In this document: positions 1-5,746 of the stretch, piece by piece
Layout: each line of letters begins with the position of its first letter
How positions within the stretch are numbered: position 1 is the stretch's first letter
Source: Acidobacteriota bacterium
GTDB taxonomy: Bacteria > Acidobacteriota > Terriglobia > Bryobacterales > JACQDG01
Direction: 5' to 3'
NCBI GenBank assembly: GCA_016201195.1
Contig: JACQDI010000864.1
Coordinates: 1 to 7,023, forward strand
Length of the DNA stretch: 7,023 nucleotides
Notes under the pieces: generated by a model
Seen by the model: only the letters and a program-made list of their open reading frames with translations
Told to the model about the DNA's origin: nothing
Database searches by the model: none
Made by a program: the position numbers and the translations under genes

Positions 1-1
1 G

Positions 2-598
2 AAACGACTGGGTATCCTGCTTTCGGGCCGCGGCTCCAACTTCGAGGCCATCGCTAACAGCGTGGCCGCGGGGAGAATCCCGGCGGAGATCGCGGTGGTG
101 ATCAGCAACAATCCTAAAGCGGCGGGCCTGGAAAAAGCTCAAGCTCACGGCATTCCGGCGGTGGTGATTCCGTCCAAGGGCCTGGAACGGGAAACCTACG
201 ACCGGCTGGTAGTGGCCGAACTGCAGAGCCGCCAGGTGGACCTGGTGTGTCTCGCGGGTTTCATGCGGCTGCTCAGCGCCTACTTTGTGCAGCAATTTCC
301 CAACCGGATCCTGAATATCCACCCGGCGCTGCTGCCCTCCTTTCCGGGCCTGGAAGCTCAGCACCAGGCCCTGGAGCACGGGGTGAAGATTACCGGATGC
401 ACCGTGCACTTTGTGGACGAGTTTCTGGACGCTGGCCAGATCCTCGTCCAGGCTGCCGTGGAAGTGCGCGACGACGACACCGAGGAAACGCTTTCCGCGC
501 GCATCCTCGCCCAGGAACACCGCATCTATACAGAGGCGATCAACCTGGCGCTGAGCGGCCAATATCGCATCGAAGGAAGAAGGGTCCTGCGCGCGTGA
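2..598 (+). CDS. purN: Phosphoribosylglycinamide formyltransferase (GAR transformylase), 5' end just outside window
   Basis: Transfers a formyl group from 10-formyltetrahydrofolate to glycinamide ribonucleotide, the third step of cytosolic purine synthesis. The reading frame is open from base 2 and begins KRLGILLSGRGSNFEAI, the N-terminal strand and phosphate-binding GRGSN loop of the family. Counting from base 2, the catalytic triad is visible as Asn105 and His107 in NIHPALLPSFPG and Asp143 in FLDAGQ. These lie one residue short of E. coli Asn106, His108 and Asp144, and base 1 is a G, so the window probably opens on the last base of the start codon (inference). The 198 visible residues are close to a full-length enzyme. 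One small oddity is LDAGQ where LDxGP is more usual. The stop overlaps the tyrS start, which suggests translational coupling. Confidence 0.95.
   Translation, partial: KRLGILLSGRGSNFEAIANSVAAGRIPAEIAVVISNNPKAAGLEKAQAHGIPAVVIPSKGLERETYDRLVVAELQSRQVDLVCLAGFMRLLSAYFVQQFPNRILNIHPALLPSFPGLEAQHQALEHGVKITGCTVHFVDEFLDAGQILVQAAVEVRDDDTEETLSARILAQEHRIYTEAINLALSGQYRIEGRRVLRA
572..584 (+). promoter_or_regulatory. Ribosome binding site for tyrS
   Basis: A purine run containing AAGGAAGAAGG lies inside the end of purN, about 11 bases before the GTG at 595. It supports that start over any upstream in-frame candidate, although the spacing is at the long end of normal. Confidence 0.5.
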
Positions 599-1773
599 CC
601 ATCGACGAACAACTCACCTACCTGAAGAAAGGGATGGCCGAGATCATCCGCGAAGAGGAGTTGCGCGAGCGCCTGGCTGCCGGCAAGCGCCTGCGGGTGA
701 AGGCGGGGTTTGACCCCACCGCCCCCGATCTGCACCTCGGCCACACTGTGCTCCTGCGCAAGATGAAGCACTTTCAGGAGCTTGGCCACACGGTCATTTT
801 CCTGATCGGCGATTTCACCTCGCTGATCGGCGATCCCTCGGGCCGCAACGTAACGCGCCCGCCCATGAGCCGTGAGGAGATCGACCAGAACGCCGAGACC
901 TACAAGGCCCAGGTATTCAAGATCCTCGACCCCGCTCGCACCGAGATCCGTTTCAACAGCGAGTGGCTGGGGAAGATGAAGTTCGAGGACGTGATCCGGC
1001 TGTGTTCCCGCTACACCGTGGCGCGGATCCTGGAGCGCGACGACTTCGCCAAGCGTTACAAGGAGGGCCAGCCCATCTCGATGCACGAGATGCTCTACTC
1101 GCTGGCTCAGGGCTTCGACTCGGTGAACCTGCAATGCGACGTGGAGATGGGGGGTACCGACCAGAAGTTCAATCTGCTCGTCGGCCGGGAGATCCAAAAG
1201 GACTTCGGGCAGCCGCCGCAGGTCGTAGCCACCGTGCCGATTCTCGAAGGCCTGGACGGCGTGCAGAAGATGTCCAAGTCGCTCGGCAACTACATCGGCA
1301 TCACCGAGCCGCCGGAGGTGATGTACCGCAAGGTGATGCAGATCAGCGACGAGCTGATGTGGCGCTACTACGAGCTGCTCACCGACCTGAGCCTGGCCGA
1401 GATCGCTGCGCTGGCCAAGGGCCATCCGATGGAAGCCAAGAAAGACCTCGCCCGCCGTATCGTCACCGACTTCCACTCGGCGGCGGAGGCCGAGAAAGCA
1501 GCCGAGGAGTTTCGCCGCGTGGTACAGGAGAAAGAGCTGCCGGCGAAGGTTGAGGTGGTCGCAGAGCTACACATGGGCGTTACTCTCCGCCTTGACAAGA
1601 GACTGTCGCAGTGGGGCCTAGCCGAATCCGTTTCTGACGCTGTGCGAAAAATCAAGGCCGGCGCGGTACGCATAAACGGCGCCACACACCGAGATTTGGC
1701 CCTACGGGTGGATCCCTCGACTCGAGAGCTGCTCGTCCAGGTCGGGAAAAAGTGGAAACGGGTAAAGTGGTGA
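595..1773 (+). CDS. tyrS: Tyrosyl-tRNA synthetase, TyrZ-like class with KMSKS
   Basis: Cytosolic class I aminoacyl-tRNA synthetase that charges tRNA-Tyr with tyrosine. The protein has 392 residues. GFDPTAPDLHLGH contains the HIGH-type signature at residues 47-50, and KMSKS is at 225-229. An intact KMSKS, rather than the KFGKT form of E. coli TyrS, points to the TyrZ-like branch. The C-terminal S4 RNA-binding domain covers roughly residues 327-388 (GLAESVSDAVRKIKAGAVRING). I chose the GTG at 595 because it overlaps the purN stop as GTGA and has a purine-rich AAGGAAGAAGG about 11 bases upstream, and because TIDEQLTYLKKG is a normal N-terminus. The same frame stays open upstream to 247, but that part is the purN gene read in another frame. 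Codon use changes near the S4 domain (see findings). The next gene starts three bases after the stop. Confidence 0.95.
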   Translation: MTIDEQLTYLKKGMAEIIREEELRERLAAGKRLRVKAGFDPTAPDLHLGHTVLLRKMKHFQELGHTVIFLIGDFTSLIGDPSGRNVTRPPMSREEIDQNAETYKAQVFKILDPARTEIRFNSEWLGKMKFEDVIRLCSRYTVARILERDDFAKRYKEGQPISMHEMLYSLAQGFDSVNLQCDVEMGGTDQKFNLLVGREIQKDFGQPPQVVATVPILEGLDGVQKMSKSLGNYIGITEPPEVMYRKVMQISDELMWRYYELLTDLSLAEIAALAKGHPMEAKKDLARRIVTDFHSAAEAEKAAEEFRRVVQEKELPAKVEVVAELHMGVTLRLDKRLSQWGLAESVSDAVRKIKAGAVRINGATHRDLALRVDPSTRELLVQVGKKWKRVKW

Positions 1774-1776
1774 GCC

Positions 1777-3003
1777 GTGCCCGACCTTCGCACCAACCTC
1801 GCGCTCGCCTCCGCCTCCATCCGGGCGCAGCGGCTGCGGGCGTTTCTCACTGTCTTGGGTATCACCATGGGCGTCGCCACGCTGATGGCGGTGATCACCC
1901 TGGTGCAGGGGGCCAATACCTACGTCGAGCAGAAGATCGCCAACCTGGGGACCAACGTCTTTCAGGTGGGCAAGATGCCGTTTGCGTCGGTGAACTTCGA
2001 CGAGTTCATGCGCGCCCGGCGCAACCGCGACGTCACCAAAGAGGACCTGGAGGCCCTTCGGGAGGCCTGCACCGCCTGCGAGGCGGTGGGATCGGAAACC
2101 AGCACGGTCACCCGCGTGCGCTACCAAGACCAGGAACTGCGGGACCAGACCCTGATCGGCCAGACGGCCAACATGGCCTACATCGGCACGCGCACGGTGG
2201 AGTTGGGCCGCTACTTCACCGAGCTCGAGGAACAGCACGACGCCAGCGTGTGCCTGATCGGCGACTCGGTGCGCTCGAAACTGTTTGCCGGCCTGGATCC
2301 TCTGGGCAGGGTGGTGCGCGTGGGCAAGGACGAGTTCCTCATCATCGGGGTTTTCGAGAAGATCGGGGCCGTCCTCGGTCAGGAGACAGACAACTTCGTC
2401 ATCATCCCGCTGTCGGTGTTTCTGCGCCTGGCCGGGCAGCGCCGCTCGATCACCATCAACGCCAAGGCGAGCGGCGGGGACCGGATCTTCCAGCTTGCCC
2501 AGGACCAGGTGCGCCTGGTCATGCGCGCCCGCCGCCACATCACCGGCGACAAGCGTGAGGATTTCTACATCGGCACGGCGGAAAGCTACATCAGCCTGTG
2601 GCAGCAGATCAGCTCCTCCTTCTTCACTGTATTTTTGATGCTGTCGTCGATCTCAGCGGTGGTGGGCGGCATCGTCATCATGAATATCATGCTGGTGAGC
2701 GTGACCGAGCGGACCAAGGAGATCGGGATCCGCCGGGCCTGCGGGGCGCGCCAGGTGGACATCATGCGCCAGTTTCTGACCGAGAGCATCCTGCTGTGCG
2801 TGGCCGGAGGCATCGCCGGCGTGCTGCTGGGTTTCGCGGCGGCCCTGGCCGTGCGCACGCTGGCCGACTTCCCTGCTACGGTGAAGCTGTGGGCCGCGGC
2901 GCTGGGGGTTTTCCTGTCGTCGGGCATCGGTCTTTTCTTCGGCATCTACCCGGCGGTAAAGGCCGCGCGCCTGGATCCCGTGGTGGCGTTGAGAACCGAA
3001 TGA
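1777..3003 (+). CDS. ABC transporter permease, FtsX/MacB type (permease 1)
   Basis: Inner-membrane permease of the MacB/LolC/FtsX class, which uses a separate ATPase to drive movements of a periplasmic domain. It has 408 residues: TM1 at about 22-45, a MacB-type periplasmic core domain at about 46-280, then TM2 (about 281-307), TM3 (about 334-360) and TM4 (about 371-393). The cytoplasmic coupling segment MNIMLVSVTERTKEIGIRRA (302-321) and the C-terminal YPAVKAARLDPVVALR are hallmarks of the family. The GTG start is three bases after the tyrS stop with only a weak Shine-Dalgarno, so coupling to tyrS is likely. It is short enough to be a single four-helix half rather than the roughly 800-residue eight-helix permeases common in Acidobacteriota. 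The periplasmic domain contains a CTAC motif (Cys98, Cys101). The substrate cannot be read from the sequence, and no ATPase is in the window. Confidence 0.92.
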   Translation: MPDLRTNLALASASIRAQRLRAFLTVLGITMGVATLMAVITLVQGANTYVEQKIANLGTNVFQVGKMPFASVNFDEFMRARRNRDVTKEDLEALREACTACEAVGSETSTVTRVRYQDQELRDQTLIGQTANMAYIGTRTVELGRYFTELEEQHDASVCLIGDSVRSKLFAGLDPLGRVVRVGKDEFLIIGVFEKIGAVLGQETDNFVIIPLSVFLRLAGQRRSITINAKASGGDRIFQLAQDQVRLVMRARRHITGDKREDFYIGTAESYISLWQQISSSFFTVFLMLSSISAVVGGIVIMNIMLVSVTERTKEIGIRRACGARQVDIMRQFLTESILLCVAGGIAGVLLGFAAALAVRTLADFPATVKLWAAALGVFLSSGIGLFFGIYPAVKAARLDPVVALRTE

Positions 3004-3008
3004 GAAGG

Positions 3009-3109
3009 AATTTGATGATTTCATGATTTGGTGATTTGTTGATTTAAAAACCAACCTGTGCTGCGGGGTTTCAAATCACCAAATCAGCAAATCACCAAAT
3101 CAAGAAATC
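3009..3109. repeat. Inverted array of 8-bp repeats (GATTTnnT) forming a long hairpin between the permeases
   Basis: The left arm (3009-3048) has GATTT starting at 3017, 3025, 3033 and 3041, an exact 8-bp period, with a fifth degenerate unit AATTTGAT at 3009. Bases 6-7 vary between the units at 3017-3040. The right arm carries AAATC at 3073, 3081, 3089, 3097 and 3105, the same period on the opposite strand. Near the tip, AAACC and GGTTT can extend the pairing and leave a loop of about 14 bases (3053-3066). The arms can pair in register or slipped by one unit. The element takes up almost all of the 112-base gap, from 5 bases after the permease 1 stop to 6 bases before the permease 2 ATG. There is no T-run after the stem, so it is not a standard intrinsic terminator. 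It could act as an RNA stability or attenuation hairpin, or be a selfish repeat. Confidence 0.9.
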
Positions 3110-3115
3110 TGCCCC

Positions 3116-4369
3116 ATGACTCGTTCCGAGCTTTACGAGAGCCTACTGATCGCCCTGGACGGCATTCGCAGCCGCAAGATGCGGTCGTTCTTGACCGTAT
3201 TGGGGGTGATCATCGGGGTCACCTCGGTGATCGCCGTGGCCGCCATCATCGACGGGCTGAACCGCAACATCATGGAACGGGTCCAGGCGCTGGGCGCCAA
3301 GGTCTTCTTCGTCACCCGCATCCCGCTGGCCCGCTTCGGGCGGCTGCCCGAGGCGATCCGCGTGCGCAAGTATTTTACCTACGACGATGCGCGGGTCATC
3401 CGCGAGTCCTGCCCCACCGTGGAGATCGCCTCGGCCTTCGCCACCCGCGCCGTTTTCTTCGGCGCGCCCAACGACATCCGCTACGCCAACGAGCGGGTGG
3501 ACAACGCGATCCTCCGGGGCGCGGACCCCAACTACAACGCCGCGCTGCCGATCTTTGACACGGCGCAGGGGCGATTCGTCTCCAGCTACGACATGGATCA
3601 CACGCGCTTCGTGGCGGTGATCGGCCAGGCTATCGCCTCGTCGCTGTTTCCTAATGTGGATCCGATCGGCAAGACGGTGCGGCTCAACGGACTACCCTTC
3701 GAGGTGGTGGGCGTCTTTGAGAAGGACACCGGATTTTTCGGCGGGCCAGGCGTCGACCAGTTCGTCTGCATTCCCTACTCGACCTTCCACAAACTCTACC
3801 CGGAGATCAAGGAGCACTTCATCGCCATCTCCGTGCGCGACGCCCGCGACCTGCAGGCGGCGGCCGACGAGGTGGTCACTACGCTGCGGCGGCACCGCAA
3901 GGTGGCGACCAACGCCCCCAACGATTTCGAGCTCACCATGCCTGATTTCCTGTCCAACCTCTGGAACCAGCTCACCGGGGCGCTGGTGATCCTGACCGGG
4001 GTGATCAGCTCGATCGCCCTGCTGGTCGGCGGCATCGGGGTGATGAACATCATGCTGATTTCGGTGACCGAGCGGACGGCCGAGATCGGGATCCGCAAAG
4101 CGGTGGGCGCCCGCAAGAACGACATCCGCGCCCAGTTCCTGATCGAGGCTATCACCCTCACCAGTGTCGGCGGCGTGCTGGGCATCCTGATCGGCGCAGC
4201 GATCAGTTGGACCGTGCGCACGCTGTTTCCCGCGCTTCCCACCTACGTGTCGGTGTTCTGGATCGTAGCCGGCTTCGCCCTCGCCGCGGGCGTGGGCTTG
4301 TTCTTCGGCTTCTATCCCGCCAACCGAGCCGCCGGCCTCGACCCAATCGTTTGTTTACGGCACGAATAG
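3116..4369 (+). CDS. ABC transporter permease, FtsX/MacB type (permease 2)
   Basis: A 417-residue paralogue of the upstream permease, built the same way: TM1 at about 25-45 after an amphipathic start (SELYESLLIALDGIRSRKMRS), a MacB-type periplasmic domain at about 46-284, then TM2 (about 285-313), TM3 (about 341-369) and TM4 (about 379-400). The signature VGGIGVMNIMLISVTERT (304-321) continues into EIGIRKAVGARKNDI, and the protein ends with the usual PANRAAGLDPIVCLRHE. The ATG at 3116 is preferred because its frame has no ATG, GTG or TTG between it and a stop at 3032, and the N-terminus fits the family. No Shine-Dalgarno is visible: the upstream bases belong to the octamer repeat. With permease 1 it could form a heterodimer like LolC-LolE (inference). 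The ATPase, fusion protein and substrate are unknown. The TAG stop touches a second repeat hairpin. Confidence 0.92.
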   Translation: MTRSELYESLLIALDGIRSRKMRSFLTVLGVIIGVTSVIAVAAIIDGLNRNIMERVQALGAKVFFVTRIPLARFGRLPEAIRVRKYFTYDDARVIRESCPTVEIASAFATRAVFFGAPNDIRYANERVDNAILRGADPNYNAALPIFDTAQGRFVSSYDMDHTRFVAVIGQAIASSLFPNVDPIGKTVRLNGLPFEVVGVFEKDTGFFGGPGVDQFVCIPYSTFHKLYPEIKEHFIAISVRDARDLQAAADEVVTTLRRHRKVATNAPNDFELTMPDFLSNLWNQLTGALVILTGVISSIALLVGGIGVMNIMLISVTERTAEIGIRKAVGARKNDIRAQFLIEAITLTSVGGVLGILIGAAISWTVRTLFPALPTYVSVFWIVAGFALAAGVGLFFGFYPANRAAGLDPIVCLRHE

Positions 4370-4435
4370 CCACAGAGACACAGAGGCACAGAGAAGAAAG
4401 ATTTTGCAGCTCTCTGTGTCTCTGTGCCTCTGTGG
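4370..4435. repeat. Inverted array of 8-bp repeats (CACAGAGR), hairpin between convergent genes
   Basis: The left arm holds three direct 8-bp units at 4371-4378, 4379-4386 and 4387-4394 (CACAGAGA, CACAGAGG, CACAGAGA). The right arm holds three on the other strand at 4411-4418, 4419-4426 and 4427-4434 (TCTCTGTG twice, then CCTCTGTG). An extra C at 4370 pairs with G at 4435, giving 25-base arms with two non-Watson-Crick positions and a 16-base loop (4395-4410). The element starts on the base after the permease 2 stop and ends four bases before the stop of the minus-strand gene, so it occupies nearly all of the convergent spacer. It could block transcription from both sides, but neither side has a T-run. 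From memory, similar CACAGAG/CTCTGTG repeats are widespread in environmental genomes. Confidence 0.92.
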
Positions 4436-4439
4436 CGTT

Positions 4440-5660
4440 CTAAAGGACCTTTGTTCCGTATTGATCGATCGCCTTCTGCCGCCACTCGATTCCCAGCCCG
4501 GGCGTGTCGTCGAGATACAGGACGCTCTTCTCGATCCGCGGCTTCTTGTCGTAGATCTCGAACCAGAACGGGTCGCGGTCCGGGTTGGCGAAGCCTTCCA
4601 GGATGTAGCCGTTGGGCACGGACGCCAACAGGTGACCGTGCAGGGGCGGCTCATGGTGCGGGGCCATCAGGATGTGGCACATGGAGGCCATGCCGGCGAT
4701 CTTGCGCCATTCCGTGATGCCGGCGTGGGCGTGGCAATCGAACTGCATGAAGTCGATGGCGCCGGTTTCCATCAGCCGCCGCGCGCCCCAGCGGGTGATC
4801 TCGCCCTCGCCGGAAGCCAGCGGGATCCGCGTGTTGAGCTTCAGTTGCTGGAGGGCCTGCACGTCGTCGTACCAGTGCAGAGGCTCCTCGAGCCAGGTGA
4901 TGTCCAGGTCGTAGAGCTTGTTCGAGCCTTGAATCGCGGTGGCCAGGTCCCAGCCCCGGTTCACATCGAGCATGATCTTGACCTTGGGCCCCACCGCCTC
5001 GCGAACCGCCTTTACGCGGTTGTAGTCGTCCTGCACGCTGAAGCCGCCGGTGAAGCCGCCGATCTTGAGTTTGATCGCGTTGAAGCCCTGGTCGATGTAG
5101 CCGCGCACCTCCTGCACCAGCTCGGGGATACCCTTACCCTCGCGGTAGTACCCGCCGGTCACGTAGACGGGGACCGTGTCGCGGTAGCCGCCGAGGAACT
5201 TGTAGAGCGGCAGGCCGGCCGACTTGGCCATGATGTCCCACAGCGCCGCATCGATGGCCGCCATGATACTGATAATGCTGGCTTGGTTCCAGCCGTGCTT
5301 GGCCATCTCGCGGCTGTAAGTGAGGCTGAACATCTTTTCCCAGATCCTGCCGACCATGAAGGGATCCTCGCCGATGACCAGGTCGGCGAACCCCTTACGC
5401 AGCAGGTCCGCTCCGCCGCCGCCCCCTTCGCCGTGCCCGATGATGCCTGCGTCAGTGTGCACTTTCAGGATTAGCCGCGAGGCTCGCGGCTGGAAGCCGC
5501 CGATGGGCGAGGTCGACATCCAGAAGCGCTCCTGGAGCGCCTTCTGGAGCAGGATCGCTTCCACGCGGGTGACTTTGGTGGGCTTGACCTGGCCACGAGG
5601 GCGGTCGCTTTGCGGGACGTTGGCTACCATCGCTGCGGAAAGAAGTTCACGGCGGGTCAT
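4440..5660 (-). CDS. Mandelate racemase / muconate lactonizing enzyme family protein (enolase superfamily), possible Tat signal
   Basis: Enzymes of this family abstract a proton alpha to a carboxylate using Mg2+; most relatives are sugar-acid dehydratases, racemases or cycloisomerases. The protein has 406 residues. An N-terminal capping domain (about 30-150; SRLILKVHTDAGIIGHGEG) precedes the barrel. Visible residues are K197 and K199 (KLK motif), likely metal ligands D232 (LDVN), E258 or E259 (LEEP) and E285 (GEGE), and a probable mandelate-racemase-type Asp-His pair, D308 (QFDCHAHAGITEW) with H335 (APHHEP), followed by E355. The assignment of D308 rests on matching its spacing to the mandelate racemase motif. 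MTRRELLSAAMVAN resembles a twin-arginine signal, though the hydrophobic part is short and weak. The ATG at 5660 has AAGGAGG five bases upstream. It converges with permease 2 and diverges from the response regulator. The substrate cannot be read; a sugar acid is my guess. Confidence 0.9.
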   Translation of the reverse strand: MTRRELLSAAMVANVPQSDRPRGQVKPTKVTRVEAILLQKALQERFWMSTSPIGGFQPRASRLILKVHTDAGIIGHGEGGGGGADLLRKGFADLVIGEDPFMVGRIWEKMFSLTYSREMAKHGWNQASIISIMAAIDAALWDIMAKSAGLPLYKFLGGYRDTVPVYVTGGYYREGKGIPELVQEVRGYIDQGFNAIKLKIGGFTGGFSVQDDYNRVKAVREAVGPKVKIMLDVNRGWDLATAIQGSNKLYDLDITWLEEPLHWYDDVQALQQLKLNTRIPLASGEGEITRWGARRLMETGAIDFMQFDCHAHAGITEWRKIAGMASMCHILMAPHHEPPLHGHLLASVPNGYILEGFANPDRDPFWFEIYDKKPRIEKSVLYLDDTPGLGIEWRQKAIDQYGTKVL

Positions 5661-5665
5661 GGGCG

Positions 5666-5672
5666 CCTCCTT
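5666..5672 (-). promoter_or_regulatory. Ribosome binding site of the enolase-superfamily gene
   Basis: Read on the minus strand this is AAGGAGG, five bases before the ATG at 5660. It is a near-ideal Shine-Dalgarno and fixes that start, so the twin-arginine-like leader is part of the protein. Confidence 0.85.
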
Positions 5673-5690
5673 GCCGGTGAAAACAGAAAC

Positions 5691-5696
5691 AATGTA
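5691..5696 (-). promoter_or_regulatory. Candidate -10 element for the enolase-superfamily gene
   Basis: The minus strand reads TACATT inside GCTACATT. Transcription starting about seven bases further on, near 5684, would give a leader of about 24 bases containing the strong Shine-Dalgarno. I see no convincing -35 hexamer. The same GCTACA core occurs in the divergent candidate at 5732-5739, which mildly supports both. Confidence 0.4.
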
Positions 5697-5733
5697 GCAC
5701 TTCCCGCCCTCCGCCGCACGGCCCCGTTTTCGC

Positions 5734-5739
5734 TACACT
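5734..5739 (+). promoter_or_regulatory. Candidate -10 element of a leaderless promoter for the response regulator
   Basis: TACACT ends seven bases before the GTG at 5747, the usual distance from a -10 box to the transcription start. The mRNA would therefore begin at or next to the start codon. No Shine-Dalgarno is present (the upstream bases are ACTAAAACTC), which agrees with leaderless translation. The -35 region, about 5711-5716, is GC-rich and unlike TTGACA. Confidence 0.45.
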
Positions 5740-5746
5740 AAAACTC

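Noticed and set aside
247..594. Upstream extension of the tyrS frame (116 codons before the GTG at 595)
   Set aside because: The region encodes the conserved catalytic part of PurN in another frame. The extension has no synthetase sequence, and the protein from 595 has a normal length.
526..1476. Long open frame on the minus strand across tyrS (316 codons)
   Set aside because: It lies opposite an unmistakable tyrS. The product has no recognisable motif and is rich in His, Val and Leu, as expected of an antisense frame in GC-rich DNA.
3009..3109. CRISPR array
   Set aside because: The units are 8 bp and contiguous with no unique spacers, and they are arranged in inverted arms. No cas genes are present.
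4370..4435. Standard intrinsic terminator
   Set aside because: The stem is strong, but no T-run follows it on either strand. I kept it as a repeat with possible transcription-blocking effect.
3009..4435. Composite transposon carrying permease 2
   Set aside because: The two flanking repeats differ in sequence, no transposase is present and no target-site duplication is visible. Only their architecture is shared.
4404..5474. Plus-strand open frame opposite the enolase-superfamily gene (356 codons)
   Set aside because: It begins inside the CACAGAGR repeat and runs antisense to a gene with a good Shine-Dalgarno and clear catalytic residues.
5677..5733. Operator made of GTGAAAAC (5677-5684) and GTTTTCGC (5726-5733)
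   Set aside because: The inverted match is 7 of 8 bases, but the halves are about 41 bases apart. It does not resemble a CusR-type box and could occur by chance.
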